A stretch of 64,000 nt of DNA from Trogon surrucura. Its lineage: Eukaryota; Chordata; Aves; Trogoniformes; Trogonidae. Both the position numbers and the translations under genes were made by a program. How positions within the stretch are numbered: position 1 is the first letter of the stretch; every line of letters begins with the position of its first letter. The notes under the pieces were generated by a model. The model had not been told where the DNA came from, ran no database searches, and saw only the letters and a list, made by a program, of their open reading frames with translations. Positions 48,241-60,642 of the stretch are shown here, one piece after another. The stretch lies in the NCBI GenBank assembly GCA_020746105.1, contig CM036628.1, positions 4,226,001-4,290,000 of the forward strand, written 5' to 3'.

Positions 48241-50953
48241 GGCAGTTATAGGAAGCTTGTTAAGACTGGAGGGAAATCAAATGGCCATGTGGTGAGAAAT
48301 TATGAAGCTGAGGGAGATAATTCAGGAACTCCAGTAATTTGATGGTTGTAGTAAAAACTCGTCAAATGAGTGGTAGGAGTTAAGCACCTGAGAGCTAGTC
48401 CTAAAGACTGGCACAGGCAGCAGCACGCAGATGATGGAAAATCCACCTGTGCTCTTTGCTGCTCGCGTGCTGAGCCCCACACAGAGTGGGGTCCTGCCTG
48501 ACTCCACCCAGCACCCTGCAGGTACAACCCAGGGTCTCCAGCAGCCGGAGATCAGGCACAGAGGGACTGTGCTTCATATTTGAGGCTTTGATCAGAGATT
48601 GAGCCCAGAATTTCATAGCAACAATCCAAAAGCTTTCCAGGGAAACAGCACTGCTCAGCTGATTTCTTCACCTGCTGAGATCGGGAGCCAGACTTCTTCG
48701 TGGTTGCCTTGGTTCTCTGTTTGCTGAGTTCTCTTTCTTTTCAGGAGTCATCTTTGAATGTTTCTGACCTAGTATTACCTGGTCAGTTTTACTTCATAGA
48801 GTCAGTCTTAGTATATATCCAGACATCTGGACTACTTGGTCCTACACAATAATCTTTGCCAAAGAGTGTGCGGTCAGGACTTTTCACAGTTCAGGAACTG
48901 CCTTATAAATTCTGGTGACGGGGCAGAATGCTGGAGAACAACTGAGTGTCCTGTGAGTCAGATGAGTAAGAGAAAATATGTTCCCATGCAGGGATGAAAG
49001 AATGATGAAAACCTTTGGAAATGCCCTCCTCCAGAACTGCGGTGGCACCTCCGTTTTCCCTCTCCGTAGCTGTCTGCACCCACCCCTAGGAAAGGCAACA
49101 AATCCGCATCTGGTTTTGAGGTCCAGTGATGCAGAAAGGAGATAGTGGAGGAAAAAAAGGCATTTTAATCATACTCAAGGCTCGGAGGTTTCAAGCCATC
49201 ACAAGCATGAGGAAAGGAAAGGCACAAACCTCTCATACAGTGGGTACAAAGCTCACGTTAGTGGAAAGGTTATAGCTTGTGTGCTGGCTGCTGTCCACCT
49301 TTTCTTCACGAAGGGAGAGCAGTGGAGAAAAGAGGAGGAAAGAGCGTGAAAAGTTCCAGGGTGGAACCTCTTCTGGCTTTTGTTGCAGTGGTGCGGGAGG
49401 CGATACTGATCAAGGCTTGTTTTGTTTGCAGCTTGGGGCAGAATTGCTGCTGGCTGGGTCGTGTTTTTTAGCAGAGACTGTAACACGAGCAGGAGGGATG
49501 CTCCAGGCTGCCTGAGGAAGCATTTGCATTTTGCACCTTTGCCATGCAAAACAGCCTAAGGCAGGCATGTGGAGGAGGAGAAGGAAGAGGAGAAATAGAA
49601 ACGAAATCTCTCTCAGGATATACATGGCCAGCGCAACTCTATCGCTTCATTTTCTGATACTGTATAGTGCTGTCACTCAGGGACCTTTAGGAACTAGGAC
49701 CTTGGGACTGTAGTCCTACCTGTCCCCCTCCTATCCCCACTTCTCCTTGAGTATTAAGAACTGAAAAAAGAATGAGAGAAAGAACAAAATAGGAAAATAA
49801 GAGCCCTGGTAGCAAACCCCTGCTATTCCATGGGTGAAAGTAAAGCTTTGGTTACTAAGGTAAAATGAAAATATATACCTTTATATTCATGTCTTCAAGC
49901 ATAAACCAGCCTCTAGTGTATATAGGATAAGTTCACAGTGCATGAAACAAACGGGACTGTAGGTCTAAACCGGCATCCAGCTTTCTTGCATGTACATCTG
50001 ACACCACGCCAACAGCTTATGTCTTGCAAATAAGTAGGGAGCCTGCCAAGGCTTGGCACTTCCTCTGTCCAATGGACAGCACATCCACTTCCCAGAAACA
50101 GAGCCATGGCGAGGAACTGATCCGGCCAGTCTGTTTGACCAGATCTGCTCCAGAGGCTCTGGCAGGAGGAGATAAGGAGTGGGAGAGGGAGTTGGTTTTG
50201 TTTTCTTCCTTTTTTTTTTTTTTTTTTTTTGTGGGGAGGAGGAAGGGGTTTTAAATCTCTGCGCTGTTACCAAGCGGAGGAGAAACCTCTGGAGCTGCAG
50301 ACCAAAGGACAGTGGCTTTAGTGAAGGTGGTTACTGAAATCCTAATGGAGAGGATGGGATGAGGAAGAGGTTGTGGATGGGAGGGAGCTGTACCTTCAGA
50401 AGAAGAGCAAATAGGCGAGAGGTAGTGAAGATAGATGTGCAATACAATAGATTCGAAGGGACTGGAGCACTGAAAACCGGGGACTTCTGCTGAGTCAGAC
50501 GGGCTGGGTGCAGCTGCAGGCAGCACTCGAGGAAACCCAGCCGTGACAGCAGTCCCCGGTGGGCAGAGACCACAGTCTCCGGGAGGTGGTGAGATCAGGA
50601 ATGGGGGAAGTAGAGGAAGACTTAGGGCGTGCTGCCATCAGTGTGAGCTCGGTCCCTTTAGGCAGGGACAATCATTTGCATCTGGACAATGTTGCAGGAG
50701 CTGGGCTGGGATTGCACAGGGGAGCGACCGCAGTGCCGGGCTGGGGCAACGGTTGAGCTCCCTGCTGGTGTCAGAGACCAGAGCCAATCGGGCAAGAAAT
50801 GACATGTGGGTTACCAAATGCTTTCTTGGAGATGAGACTGGCTTACCGAGCAGGGTGGGATGTCCTTACAGTAGACATGGAAATTGAGTCAGGGGCATGG
50901 GTCGGGTGAGAGATGGGAAACCTGTGTGTTGGAAGCAGGACCTAATGCAGATG

Positions 50954-50995
50954 GTGGGAGGGAGGGAGGGAGGAGGGGAGGGAGGGAAGGAGAGA
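50954..50995 (+). repeat. (GGGA)n-like simple repeat
   Basis: About eight imperfect GGGA/GGGAA units, all purine on the plus strand. Confidence 0.85.
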
Positions 50996-51126
50996 CTGGG
51001 GAGAAGATGTATATAGTGTTGGGAATTGAGTTTTATTTTTTTTCCTTTTTTTTTTTTTTGTTTGGTTTTCTTTTATTTTTTTTTTGAAAAAAAAATGTTT
51101 GATTTCTAATGTCTTGATGTAAACCA

Positions 51127-51188
51127 AATAAAAATGGTTCTGTACATTCAGAAGTAAAGAACAGCTGAAAGGTGACAAGTGTAATAAA
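51127..51188 (+). terminator. Candidate polyadenylation signals (AATAAA x2)
   Basis: AATAAA at 51127-51132, followed by the U/G-rich tggttctgt, and AATAAA at 51183-51188. They lie about 5.9 kb after the stop codon in AT-rich sequence typical of transcript ends. A plausible intermediate 3' end. Confidence 0.4.
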
Positions 51189-54100
51189 GAAGCACTGTCC
51201 TCCAGGCTGATAACTATAACGCATTTCCCTAGGCTTTTCCCACAGGGGTTGGAGGGGAAACCTGTGCCTGTGCCTGCATGGAGGCGCAGCCTGCTGGGAT
51301 GGTGACCTTAGGGCTGGCTCCCTGATCTACCTCCAAGCGCAGTAAAGAAGAGGTGGGCAGTAGAGGTGGAAGCGATGGTATGTAAATAGCTTTTCAGTGT
51401 TTGATCCCGCCATCCCCGAGGCCAACGGGAGGAGGCTGCGTCTTAGACTCTGACCTCTTGCGCACACGGTCTCTCCTGGAGAGCCAACCTGCACCGTGCC
51501 TCACTGTGTCTTGGGGTGTAGTGAAGGGGGCAAAGGTGATATCAGGTGTCATTTGCATAAAATGCAGATGGGGTAAAGGCAGTATGAGCCTGAACTTTGT
51601 TTAAGAAGCTTTTGTTGCTGCTGCTTTCTACCCTGTGACTTAGTCTAGTGTGACAAGTGCTAGGAAGTGCCCAGCTGCTCAGAAGAGGTACAAAGAAAGC
51701 TATCCGTGTGAAAAGATCAATCTTTGCAACTCAATAGAGACTTGTTTGTGGCTCCTGGCTGTTTGTGAAGGATGGGTTTGGAAAAGAGTGCGAAGCAGAG
51801 ACCTTGTGTTAAGCTTAGTTACCTCTTTTAGTGGCCATTGGCCTTGCAGAGGCAAATTCTTCAGCAGAAGTACAGAAGGGCAGAAGTACAAACAAGTGCA
51901 CTGAATTTGGACTGAGGGATATCTGGTTTCCATGCAGCTTCCCATTAGCAGAAAGGAGTGATGGGCAATGCCAAGGATGATGATGATAGTGGATCTGAGA
52001 CGTGTGGGTAAACCTCTGTGTTACAATCCATCTTTGTCTGGACTGGGAGGAGCATGAAGGGTAAAAAACAATATGAGAAATTGCCTGTCTTGTCTTACGT
52101 TGATTGCTTTGGAAAAGCGGAGGATGGTCTCGCCTCCATGGGGCAGAAGTGTGGCTTCTTTCTACAGCTGGGCCAATGAACGTTGTATCGTTAGTGTTAC
52201 TGCAGTGAGGCTAAAAAAAAAATGTTTACGTGGAAGGCAGACCAGAGGGAAGTCTCAATCCTTTTAGGAAAGGCCATTCTTCAGCACTAGGGCTTCTCTT
52301 TACTGCAGCTGCCTCTCCAGCTAGAGAGCATCAGTATGGTGCAGCCACCCAGCCCTGACTCAGACATTTCTGCTGATGGGCAGGCCAAGCAGAGACAAAA
52401 CAAGGAGGAGCTATGCAGGCTTGAGCTCCTGCATCCCATTGTGCTCTAGATTTGAGAACTCTGGAACAAAATGCGGTCCCTTGCTCTAAGAGGCTTTTGC
52501 TGCCTTCATCCTCTCCTAGAGAAAACGGACCCAAACTGTCCCAAACCTGTTCCCAGCTCCATGCTGCAGGTTGCCTGCTCCTATCTAAGACAGCCAGAAC
52601 TTGCTAGCGTCACAGGAAGAAAGCACTTGCAGAAGTAGTATCTAATATATGGCAAAGTAGGGAGATGAGAGGTGGTAGACCCATTTATGATACAGGGCTG
52701 CACTTTCTATCATTTGCACAGGCTGAGCTTGGCATTTATATTGGCAAACTTTTCCCCTGGAAAGGGTGAGATATCACAGTGGTGAGTAACATTATTTCTT
52801 TTGAGGGGGATGCTAATTTCTCATCCAGTATGTGTTTTAAACAGGTATTTGTTTGCCTTCTGTACAGGCTAATGCCTCCCAGCTCTCAGTGCTATCCCAG
52901 CTGAATGACGTGGAGCCACTCCAGGTTAATTGCCATACTCAGTTAAATGTTGGGTCCAAGTCTTACTCGGGGACTTTGCTGAGCATCCAGTGGACAAGGT
53001 GTCCATGCAAGAAGGTCAAAGATGTTTTCCCTGACTTTCCCAGCCCTCTGGACATGTCTTTGACCACAGTGTGGTTTTGCTGGCTCTGCCACCACATGGC
53101 TCACGCTGCCCAGCTGCTCAGACAGCTCTGGCACTGCTGAGCCCGGTGGGGAGGGCTTGGGGACCAACAGGCTGGGAGAAACCAGGCCAGCAGGAAAGGA
53201 AAACATGATTGCCTTTGTTGTGATGCTGATGCCTCTTGGGGTCAGGCAAGAGGCAACAGACTCATTTTCAGCATCAGGAATGCCCTGTCTCAGGTGAGCA
53301 GAGGCATTGCTTTCTGTGGCTGTTCTCAACTGTTCTCTGCGAAGAAAAGGAACCAGCACCGCCTCTTCACTGACAGATGCTCTGCCCTAGACTGGGACAG
53401 ACTCGCGTGACCCCACTCAGTCCTGAGCAGGTCTCTTCATTTTTACCTGCAGGGGATGGTGCATTTGGCTGGTCTCTTCTTTTTTTGTCCCCATGCCCTG
53501 GCTGTGCCCAAGCCCGTGGAGCCTGTGCTGCTGCAGCACCAAGCCTTGCTGAGGCAACGGCCATTCCCTGCGAGACCAAGGGGTCTCAGCGGTGAGTGAA
53601 GGAGGCAAACAGGTAACTCCTCACCATGGTGGTGGCTGTTGCGCAATATCATGACATGTCAGGCGGGAAGCCAAAGAGGAGACACACCTCGTGAGATTGC
53701 TGGCACTGGCATAGCTGGTGATGCTTAACCTTATTTCTCCAGAGACAGTGGCCCACAGCACGTGAAGTTCTGGGGACCGCTGTGCTGCCTGCCTCAGGGA
53801 TATCTGGGGACCCATCAGGGGTGTTTTGATCAGGAATATATCTTTTGCTTGCGCAGCTTTCAGGCTGTGGTTAAGAGATTTTGCCAGCCTTGCGCCTCAT
53901 GAATTTGGCGGCCAAGAGATGGGAGACGTGTCTCAGAGCCTCTCACAGACAGAGACTGGGCAGAAATCCCTGAGGTTCAGCCCCTGCCAAGGCGAGGTGT
54001 TGATGAGAGAAGAGGTCATCAAGGGAGGTGAGATTGCCCAAATTTTCCCCTCTCCCATTTCAATTGCACTGAAGCAAGAAGGGGATGGGCAAAGCGGAGA

Positions 54101-54905
54101 AATATGGTAGGATTAAACCCACACAGAGTCCCAGTTATGCAAAGACTTATTCCTTGCTTAGTCCTTGTCAGCATGAGAGCATCTTCTTAAAATCTTTCCT
54201 GGATCCAACAGCTTCACTGGGTTGGGGCATATGTGCTTGGTAGGTCAAAAGGAAAGGTTTTTTATGACCAGCCCCCTAGAAAGGTTCAGCAGTTGTCACA
54301 GAGTTCCTAACATCTGGAAAGATTAATAGCTAGTTGCTGGGGAAGAAGATGGAAAAACTGAGAGTAAAGGAGAACCTCAAGAGCTACCCAGAAGGATCCC
54401 ATCCATTGGCAAATACACATGACTCTGGTGGCAGGATCATTGTCTGTCCTTTGGTATTTTGTCTTTCCATTGCCTGGCATGTCATAATATTGTGTCTTTG
54501 TGTGAAATCACATCCCCTTTCAGAAGAGAAACTGGTTTCTGAAGGACAAATGCCCTCTCACGATGTGCTTACTACAGGGATGTTACGCCAAGAGGTGGGA
54601 AAGCAAACGAGATTAGACCTCTAAGGCTGGGGCATCCTTCCCAGGAAAATCTAGACCATTTATGCCAATGTATCATCCTCTCAAACTGCACCCATCCGTC
54701 TTCCTCTCAAAGATGAAGAAGCGGCAACGTCTTCTCTAACTGAGGACACCTTATGTGGCCTGAAATTCCGACAAACAACTCAATGAACAAGAGAGACAAC
54801 AGGACAGGGAGATCAGTGTCAATGTATACGATCAAAGGGACTGCTGTGAACCATCTTAACGTACTCTGAGTGGCTGCGTTGCATCCTGTACAGCGTTACA
54901 ACAAC

Positions 54906-55206
54906 AGAAAAAAAAAAAAAAGAAAAATAACAAAAAAACCCAGAGCAAACCACCCATTTTTATGATCTTTAATTTGCATTTTCTGCATGAAATAAGACCT
55001 TGATCCTTGTCTTTTTTTTCACAAAAGCAGGTTCTGCTTTAACTAATGTAAAAAAAAAAAAAACCAAACGAACAAAACAAAGGAAAGAAAAATAATGTTT
55101 CTAGCAAAGTGATTTAGATGTAGAAATTTTTGTAAAAAAAAATAAAAAAGGGAAAAAGAAAAAAAAAAAGGGAGGCGGGGGGGGAACAACAAAGAAATAA
55201 AATAAA
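54906..55206 (+). repeat. A-rich tracts in putative distal 3' UTR
   Basis: Repeated runs of 8-15 A separated by short mixed segments, ending in the aataaaataaaatg poly(A)-signal cluster. Confidence 0.75.
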
Positions 55207-55262
55207 ATGACCTAAAGAGCCATCTTTGTCTACTCTAGAGGTGGGATGGTGTGATTGTTGGG
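55196..55262 (+). terminator. Candidate distal poly(A) signal with GU-rich downstream element
   Basis: Two overlapping AATAAA hexamers (55196-55201 and 55201-55206) are followed about 40 bases later by the GT-rich ggtgggatggtgtgattg. This is the best complete hexamer-plus-downstream-element arrangement after the receptor stop codon and would imply a 10-kb 3' UTR if used by GABRB4. Confidence 0.4.
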
Positions 55263-56536
55263 AGGCACTTTCTGCTCTCGAAGCCACCCTGTGTCCCGTG
55301 CCGCAGGAGGGCTCCCAGGAAAGGCGCGCTCACCAATTACTGCCGGGGGCTTTCAAAAACTGTCTCCTTCACCTTCTTTTAGGGAGAGCGGGCAGGGGGG
55401 AAGGGTGGGAAGGGACAAGCAGAGTTGCTTTGGTTTTATTTTGGGGGGGTTTTCGTTCGGGGCGCTTTGTTCCTGCAGCGACAGTTTTTGAAAGGTGGTG
55501 TTGAACAAAAGTAAAAACAAACAAACTTGAACATAGTTTACAATTTTGTACAAACCATTATAAATACTAACAAATGTTTTTAAAAATGGTCCATACCAGT
55601 GCCAAAATGATGTAATGTGTACATTAATTTCTTCTCTTCTTTTTTTTTTTTTTGAAAAAAAAAGATGTTAAAACACAAAAAATATTTCTTTTTTTAACAA
55701 ATGCTGTATGTGGACATAAATGTACTTGAACGCTGTTAATTATTAATTGGCTAGGAATCTTTCTTGGGCTTTTGGGTTTGCTTTTTTTTTTTTTTTTCCC
55801 TACCCAGAACTAAAGTAACACTTCTAAAATACAGCCTTTAAAAGAGCAACAGTCACCTTTTTCTCTGCTGGTTTGAATGTTCTTACGTGTTTCCATTTTC
55901 AAAGCAGTCTTTAGGCCAAATCTGTATTACCGGCCTCCGAAAAGCAAACCAACCTCATTATCCAGAGAACTCAAACTTGTCCTTGACTTTAAACATAATT
56001 GTAGTCACGCCATTTGAAATGGTGTCCAAAGACCTTTATTAAAACTTAAGCAAAGTTTTCTGCATGTCCAGGTGAGTTGAACCAAGAGCTGGGATAGGAA
56101 CAAGCTCTATGACACTGCCTAGAACAGAGGGAAAAATTGGAATAAATCCCCAGTCTTATTTTTCCACCGTAAGGTGAGTCACTTAACCTAACTTTGAGGA
56201 ACAGAGACCTGAGATTACGTTTTCGAAGGCTCTTCAGTCCAGTTTCCCCAAGCAAATATTGTACTCGAGCACTTCTAGACTTTGCCATGCCAACCAAAAG
56301 ACGAGACCCTTTTCAGAAATGATTCATACACTCAGAGTAAGGCATTGAGCTATTTCACGTTCATAGACTGACTCTCAAGGACCCAAATTTCTTTTCCAAA
56401 GTTTAAAAGACTTGGCCTTCTGAGGTCATATGGAAGTTTTTCAGACGTGCAGGTAAGGCTGTCTGGATAGCAGTTGGAGAGCGGGTGAGTGCGTAGAGCA
56501 GCCGGGGTGCCGCAGCGTCGCGTCAGCATCACTTGG

Positions 56537-56572
56537 CGGGGGGCTGTGGGGACGCGGGGGGCTGTGGGGACA
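56537..56572. repeat. 18-bp tandem duplication, GC-rich
   Basis: cggggggctgtggggac occurs at 56537 and again at 56555, head to tail, inside a small CpG-rich patch (about 56470-56575). Confidence 0.85.
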
Positions 56573-58157
56573 CGAGGGGATGCTCTTAGGGAGGTGGGAT
56601 GCGTGGTCAGCTGTGACTGCAGGTAAGAGGATGGAGCTGGCTTTGAATCCTCACTTCCCTGTGGTGCAAACTGATGATAGCACCCCAAAGTCCCTCGCTG
56701 CAGCTGCACTGGGTGTCCATGCTCCATCCAGGCTGTGCTCGTCACAGCTTGGTCTGTTCCACACCTGTGTAAGCATATCTCTAAGGATGAAAAATACAAG
56801 TAGCGTAGGGATGCTGGAAGTCTGCTTGTTACTGACGGGGCCATCCCTGAAGCAGAAAGATCTCCCCCACACTCAGATAGGAAAATGGGAAAATTTACGC
56901 TGCTTGATACGCTGCAGCTGGGCATTCAGGTATCTGCATCTCTTCTCAGGTGGGACTTACTGCCAGTGGGATCAACGTGTGTGCTAGGATGAAAAGTCAG
57001 GAAAAAAAGTCATGCTAGGAGCTGCATTCAGCACTCAACACGTGAAATCCAGTTCTCCTTCCCCTTTCCAAAACCAACGGAAGCCACCACCCGCTCAGCA
57101 AAACAACCGTACGATCATTGGCAGGTGATGGGGAGGAAGGTTTCTTTTTTCCTTTGGATTTTTTCGCATGGAAGCCTATGTATAATTTAAAGCCATTACC
57201 TTGTTTTTTTTCAAATACTCAAAATACTTTTAGCTCTCCTCACCAGCCATTCAGACAGTTCTTGTCTTGGGAAGACCCGAGTCCCTGCTGGGCTGAGGGG
57301 TTGCCCTTCCCTGTCAGAACTGGGGCAGTGGGGAGGTCCTGGGAGCTTTGCTGCCCTCTCCTCTTGGACTTCCCTCCCACTCACCCCATATTTGCTCAAA
57401 TCTGAAGCTTTTTAGAACATAACGCGAGTCGGATGTCCAGTCCTCAGTTTTGGATGTCCAAACTCTCGAGGGTCTGAGACTGAACAAATCTGAAGAGAAA
57501 AGCTAAAGAAGCTTCGCCCTCCAATAGAAAAAGTAAAAGCCAATTATTTGAAGCTTTGAAAGAGCAAGTGGGTAGTCTCTGCAGTGTTTATGCTTAAAGA
57601 CCTTTAAGTAATGTGAGAACAGAGCGGAGGAGAACAGCACAAAGGAAATATTTTCAAGCTGTGGTGGTGAGTTACAGTCCCTGCTTTCCTGCCATTCTGG
57701 AGAGCTGCTGTGATGTTCTTTTTCCCCTTGCCTTCATTTTATTAAAGAGAAAACTGTGTTTATGTTTAGCTTCTGGAAAATATCTTCATCTTGCCATCTC
57801 ATTTAATTTAAAGTAAGATTTTAGCCCTGTTAATCTCACTTTACCTTCCTGTTCTCTTCTGTTTAATCTGTTGTCCCCTGGGTTTCCATGGCAAGATCTC
57901 ATGCTGCAACAGGGAAAAAGCCTTAATGATTTCTTCTTGTTGTAGTTTGGAATTAGGTGCTAATAACTGCTTCACATCCATAGACAATCTTCAGAGTCAC
58001 ACCTGCCCAAAATAACCACCCTCTGTCCTTTCATGAAGATTATCTTTATCTAGATGGGAATTTCTGCAATTTTGCCATATTATCCTTAGTAAGTGGCAGC
58101 AGTATATACCCAAATATCCTGAAAGTCCAGAGAGGGTAGGACAAAATTATCCTGCTA

Positions 58158-58220
58158 AATCACCAAAAATCATCCTGTTAAATTCAAAACAATCACCAAA
58201 AATCATCCTGTTAAATTCAA
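58158..58220. repeat. 30-bp direct duplication (33-bp period)
   Basis: The 30 bases at 58158-58187 (beginning aatcaccaaaaatcatcctg) are repeated exactly at 58191-58220, with three bases between. Confidence 0.92.
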
Positions 58221-60603
58221 TACCTGCCCACCTCTGCTATGGTGTACTGAAAGGATTTTTTTTTGTAACAGCCAGGATATTATCATTAAGGGAGCTAGTA
58301 AACTTACTGAATATTCAAATAATGATAGAGCTCCACATTTTCAAAGCCCTTAAGTGATTAAAGCATCTGGGTTCCTCTGACTTTTCAATGGCTTGGGCAT
58401 CTAAGTTGCTTAATAGTAATATTCAAAGTGATACGGAAAGTTTGTAAACACATGAATAGCATGTTCAGATTGGTTTATTCTCAAAATTCTCAGTTTGTGT
58501 AACAGCATACAGGGAGATCAATACACTCTCACCCAACTCTATTTGCAAGAAATACCACTGCAGATCAACCTCCAAAAGGTTGGAAGGTAGCAGCAAGGCA
58601 GAGTTTATTGCATTGCTCTACCAATTATCATGCATTAGAGTGAACATATAAGCCTCTTAAATTTGAGAAAGAACAGACATTCTGAAGAAAAGAGTTGTTT
58701 TGGAAATTTCAAATAAATGTCTTTTAATGCATGTGGAATCTTCAGTGTCGAAAAGCTTTCATTTTTTTTGTTGATATATCTTCGGAGCACTTTGTGTCCA
58801 AGAATAAATTACGTTTTGACCTGTATCAACACAATTTTCATTGACTAATTTCAGGCAGGCAGAGGCAGAAGGAGGGAAATTCAGAAAAAGAAAAAACGAG
58901 AGCAAAACGGATACTAAAAATTAAATGAAGTATTTTGTTTGAAGGCAGCTGAAAAGTATTTCATTCAAATCACCGTGATTTCACTTTTTTAAACACTTTG
59001 GAAAAAAATCCAGATTTTTGAAGGAAAAAAAGAACCCAAACATTTTCCAGACAGTTGTCTTTTGAAGCCTCAACTAGTAGACCCTGTGCTGAAAAGAAAA
59101 AGCCTGTGTAAGTCACTCTTCCTGGAGAATGGAAGGAGCCAAGCCGACTCAGCTGCAACTCCAACACGTGGTTTGAGGGAGCCTAGACATTTTGTGCTCG
59201 CTGTTTAGATCATGCGGCTTTCCCCCAGACAATACACTTCTCCAAATGAGGGTGGCGCTGAAGCAGCTGTCTAAATCGGGCACTGTGTCAACAGTTTAAA
59301 TATTAACTGTTCCATGTGTTCTCGCCAGCTCGTGGGAAATGCAATATCAGCCAGAGAATTCAACCTTGAAGCCATCTCATGGACCTTCCCCCGAACAGAG
59401 CTGTTTGGTCATGGACAGGATAGAGATTGCTCACATTCCCTTCCAAAAACTGGCTCTTTCACCCCGTTTCCTACACCAAAAGAGTTTTTTTTGGGGCAAC
59501 ACAAAGGCTGTCGACACAAGGCAAAAGTAACTCAGTGTCCCAGGACACAGCTGCTGAAGGGATGAAAGCTCCTTCTCCATGAATCTGAGGACTTATGAAC
59601 TCCAAAACAGGTAGCTCTGAGGCCTTTGGCTACTTGGCCAAAAAAACTAGACGATAAAACTCACTTCCTACAAACCACTTGGAAGCGAGCGTGCTTGGGG
59701 GTCAAACAACTCAGCTACAGATATTTCTGACAAACATTATGCCAGAGTCTGTACCAGCTTTGGCTGATGGTTTCGCTTGTTTTGACATCATACTAAGCAC
59801 AGTGTGGGAGTCTTGCCTTGCAATAATGAAGGCACAATTCATGAGATCAAGGTCTGTAACTGGAAAAATAGCCTTCAGGGGAGTTCCTGGTTAAAAATGT
59901 GATTTATATAAGCGGATATGGAGAGTGGTTTTATGTGATCACCTCAGTTTTAGAGCTGGAAATTCACCTTTGTGTGCTAAATACCACTCTGTGTTGTGTA
60001 CTTACAGGTCAGGTCCTAAATCAGGATTTAGAAGAACTCCCTAAAGCTTATTATAATGTGTCAAGGAAGTGTATGATTTCAACCTGTATCCACTATATGC
60101 AAGAAAGATCTACCAGCCCTTTCCCCTTTACTTGTACTCATGTGACAACAGAAGAATTCACCTCTAATGCTCACGCTACTCTCTTTAGGAGGTGTTGTCA
60201 GGTAAACATGCAAGACCAATTAGAAACTGTAAGTTGTTGAAATAAGAATCAGTATCAACAGATACGTCAGATACGAGGCTGTGTTCTTCATGCTCAATTT
60301 TTAAAATCTCTTCTGTAGAAGCCCCCAGGAAAGAACTCTCCCCATGTAGAAAAAGCTAGCGTTTTGGTGGTGTGATACTGAGCTCACAGCGGTGGGGTTT
60401 GGAGATGGCCCATCGACCATGTACCAAATCCCGCAGGGTAGATCCATCCTCACCCACCCACACCCTCACACTGTATATTCTTTCACTCTGTGGGTTTCTT
60501 GGTGAATGACGAGTACATTTTCAGCTGGATTCATCTCTCAGTTGCTATGTGGAGACGCACCCTCCTCAGGGAGCTGTGAAAATCGCAACAGGAGCTGCTG
60601 CCC

Positions 60604-60642
60604 AGTTTGTTAAAATACTGAGTTTGTTAAAATACTGAGTTT
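60604..60642. repeat. 17-bp tandem duplication
   Basis: agtttgttaaaatactg occurs at 60604-60620 and 60621-60637, followed by a partial third copy (agttt). Confidence 0.92.

Larger units (their letters stand above)
45206..55225 (+). other. GABRB4: Probable long GABRB4 3' UTR and downstream flank
   Basis: No coding exon is visible after the TGA at 45203-45205. The stretch is rich in A runs (45485-45600, 48224-48240, 54906-55206) and T runs, and holds AATAAA at 45891, 46672, 47121, 51127, 51183 and a tandem pair at 55196/55201. Related receptor genes have multi-kilobase 3' UTRs, so one or several of these may be used. Where the transcript ends cannot be decided by reading. Confidence 0.5.

Noticed and set aside
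56350..56925. 191-codon minus-strand frame with a Pro/Arg/Thr repeat.
   Set aside because: The repeat is the 18-bp GC tandem; the rest is unlike any known protein and has no splice or promoter support.
59899..60240. 113-codon cysteine-containing frame.
   Set aside because: No signal peptide, domain or splice support; ordinary chance frame in intergenic DNA.
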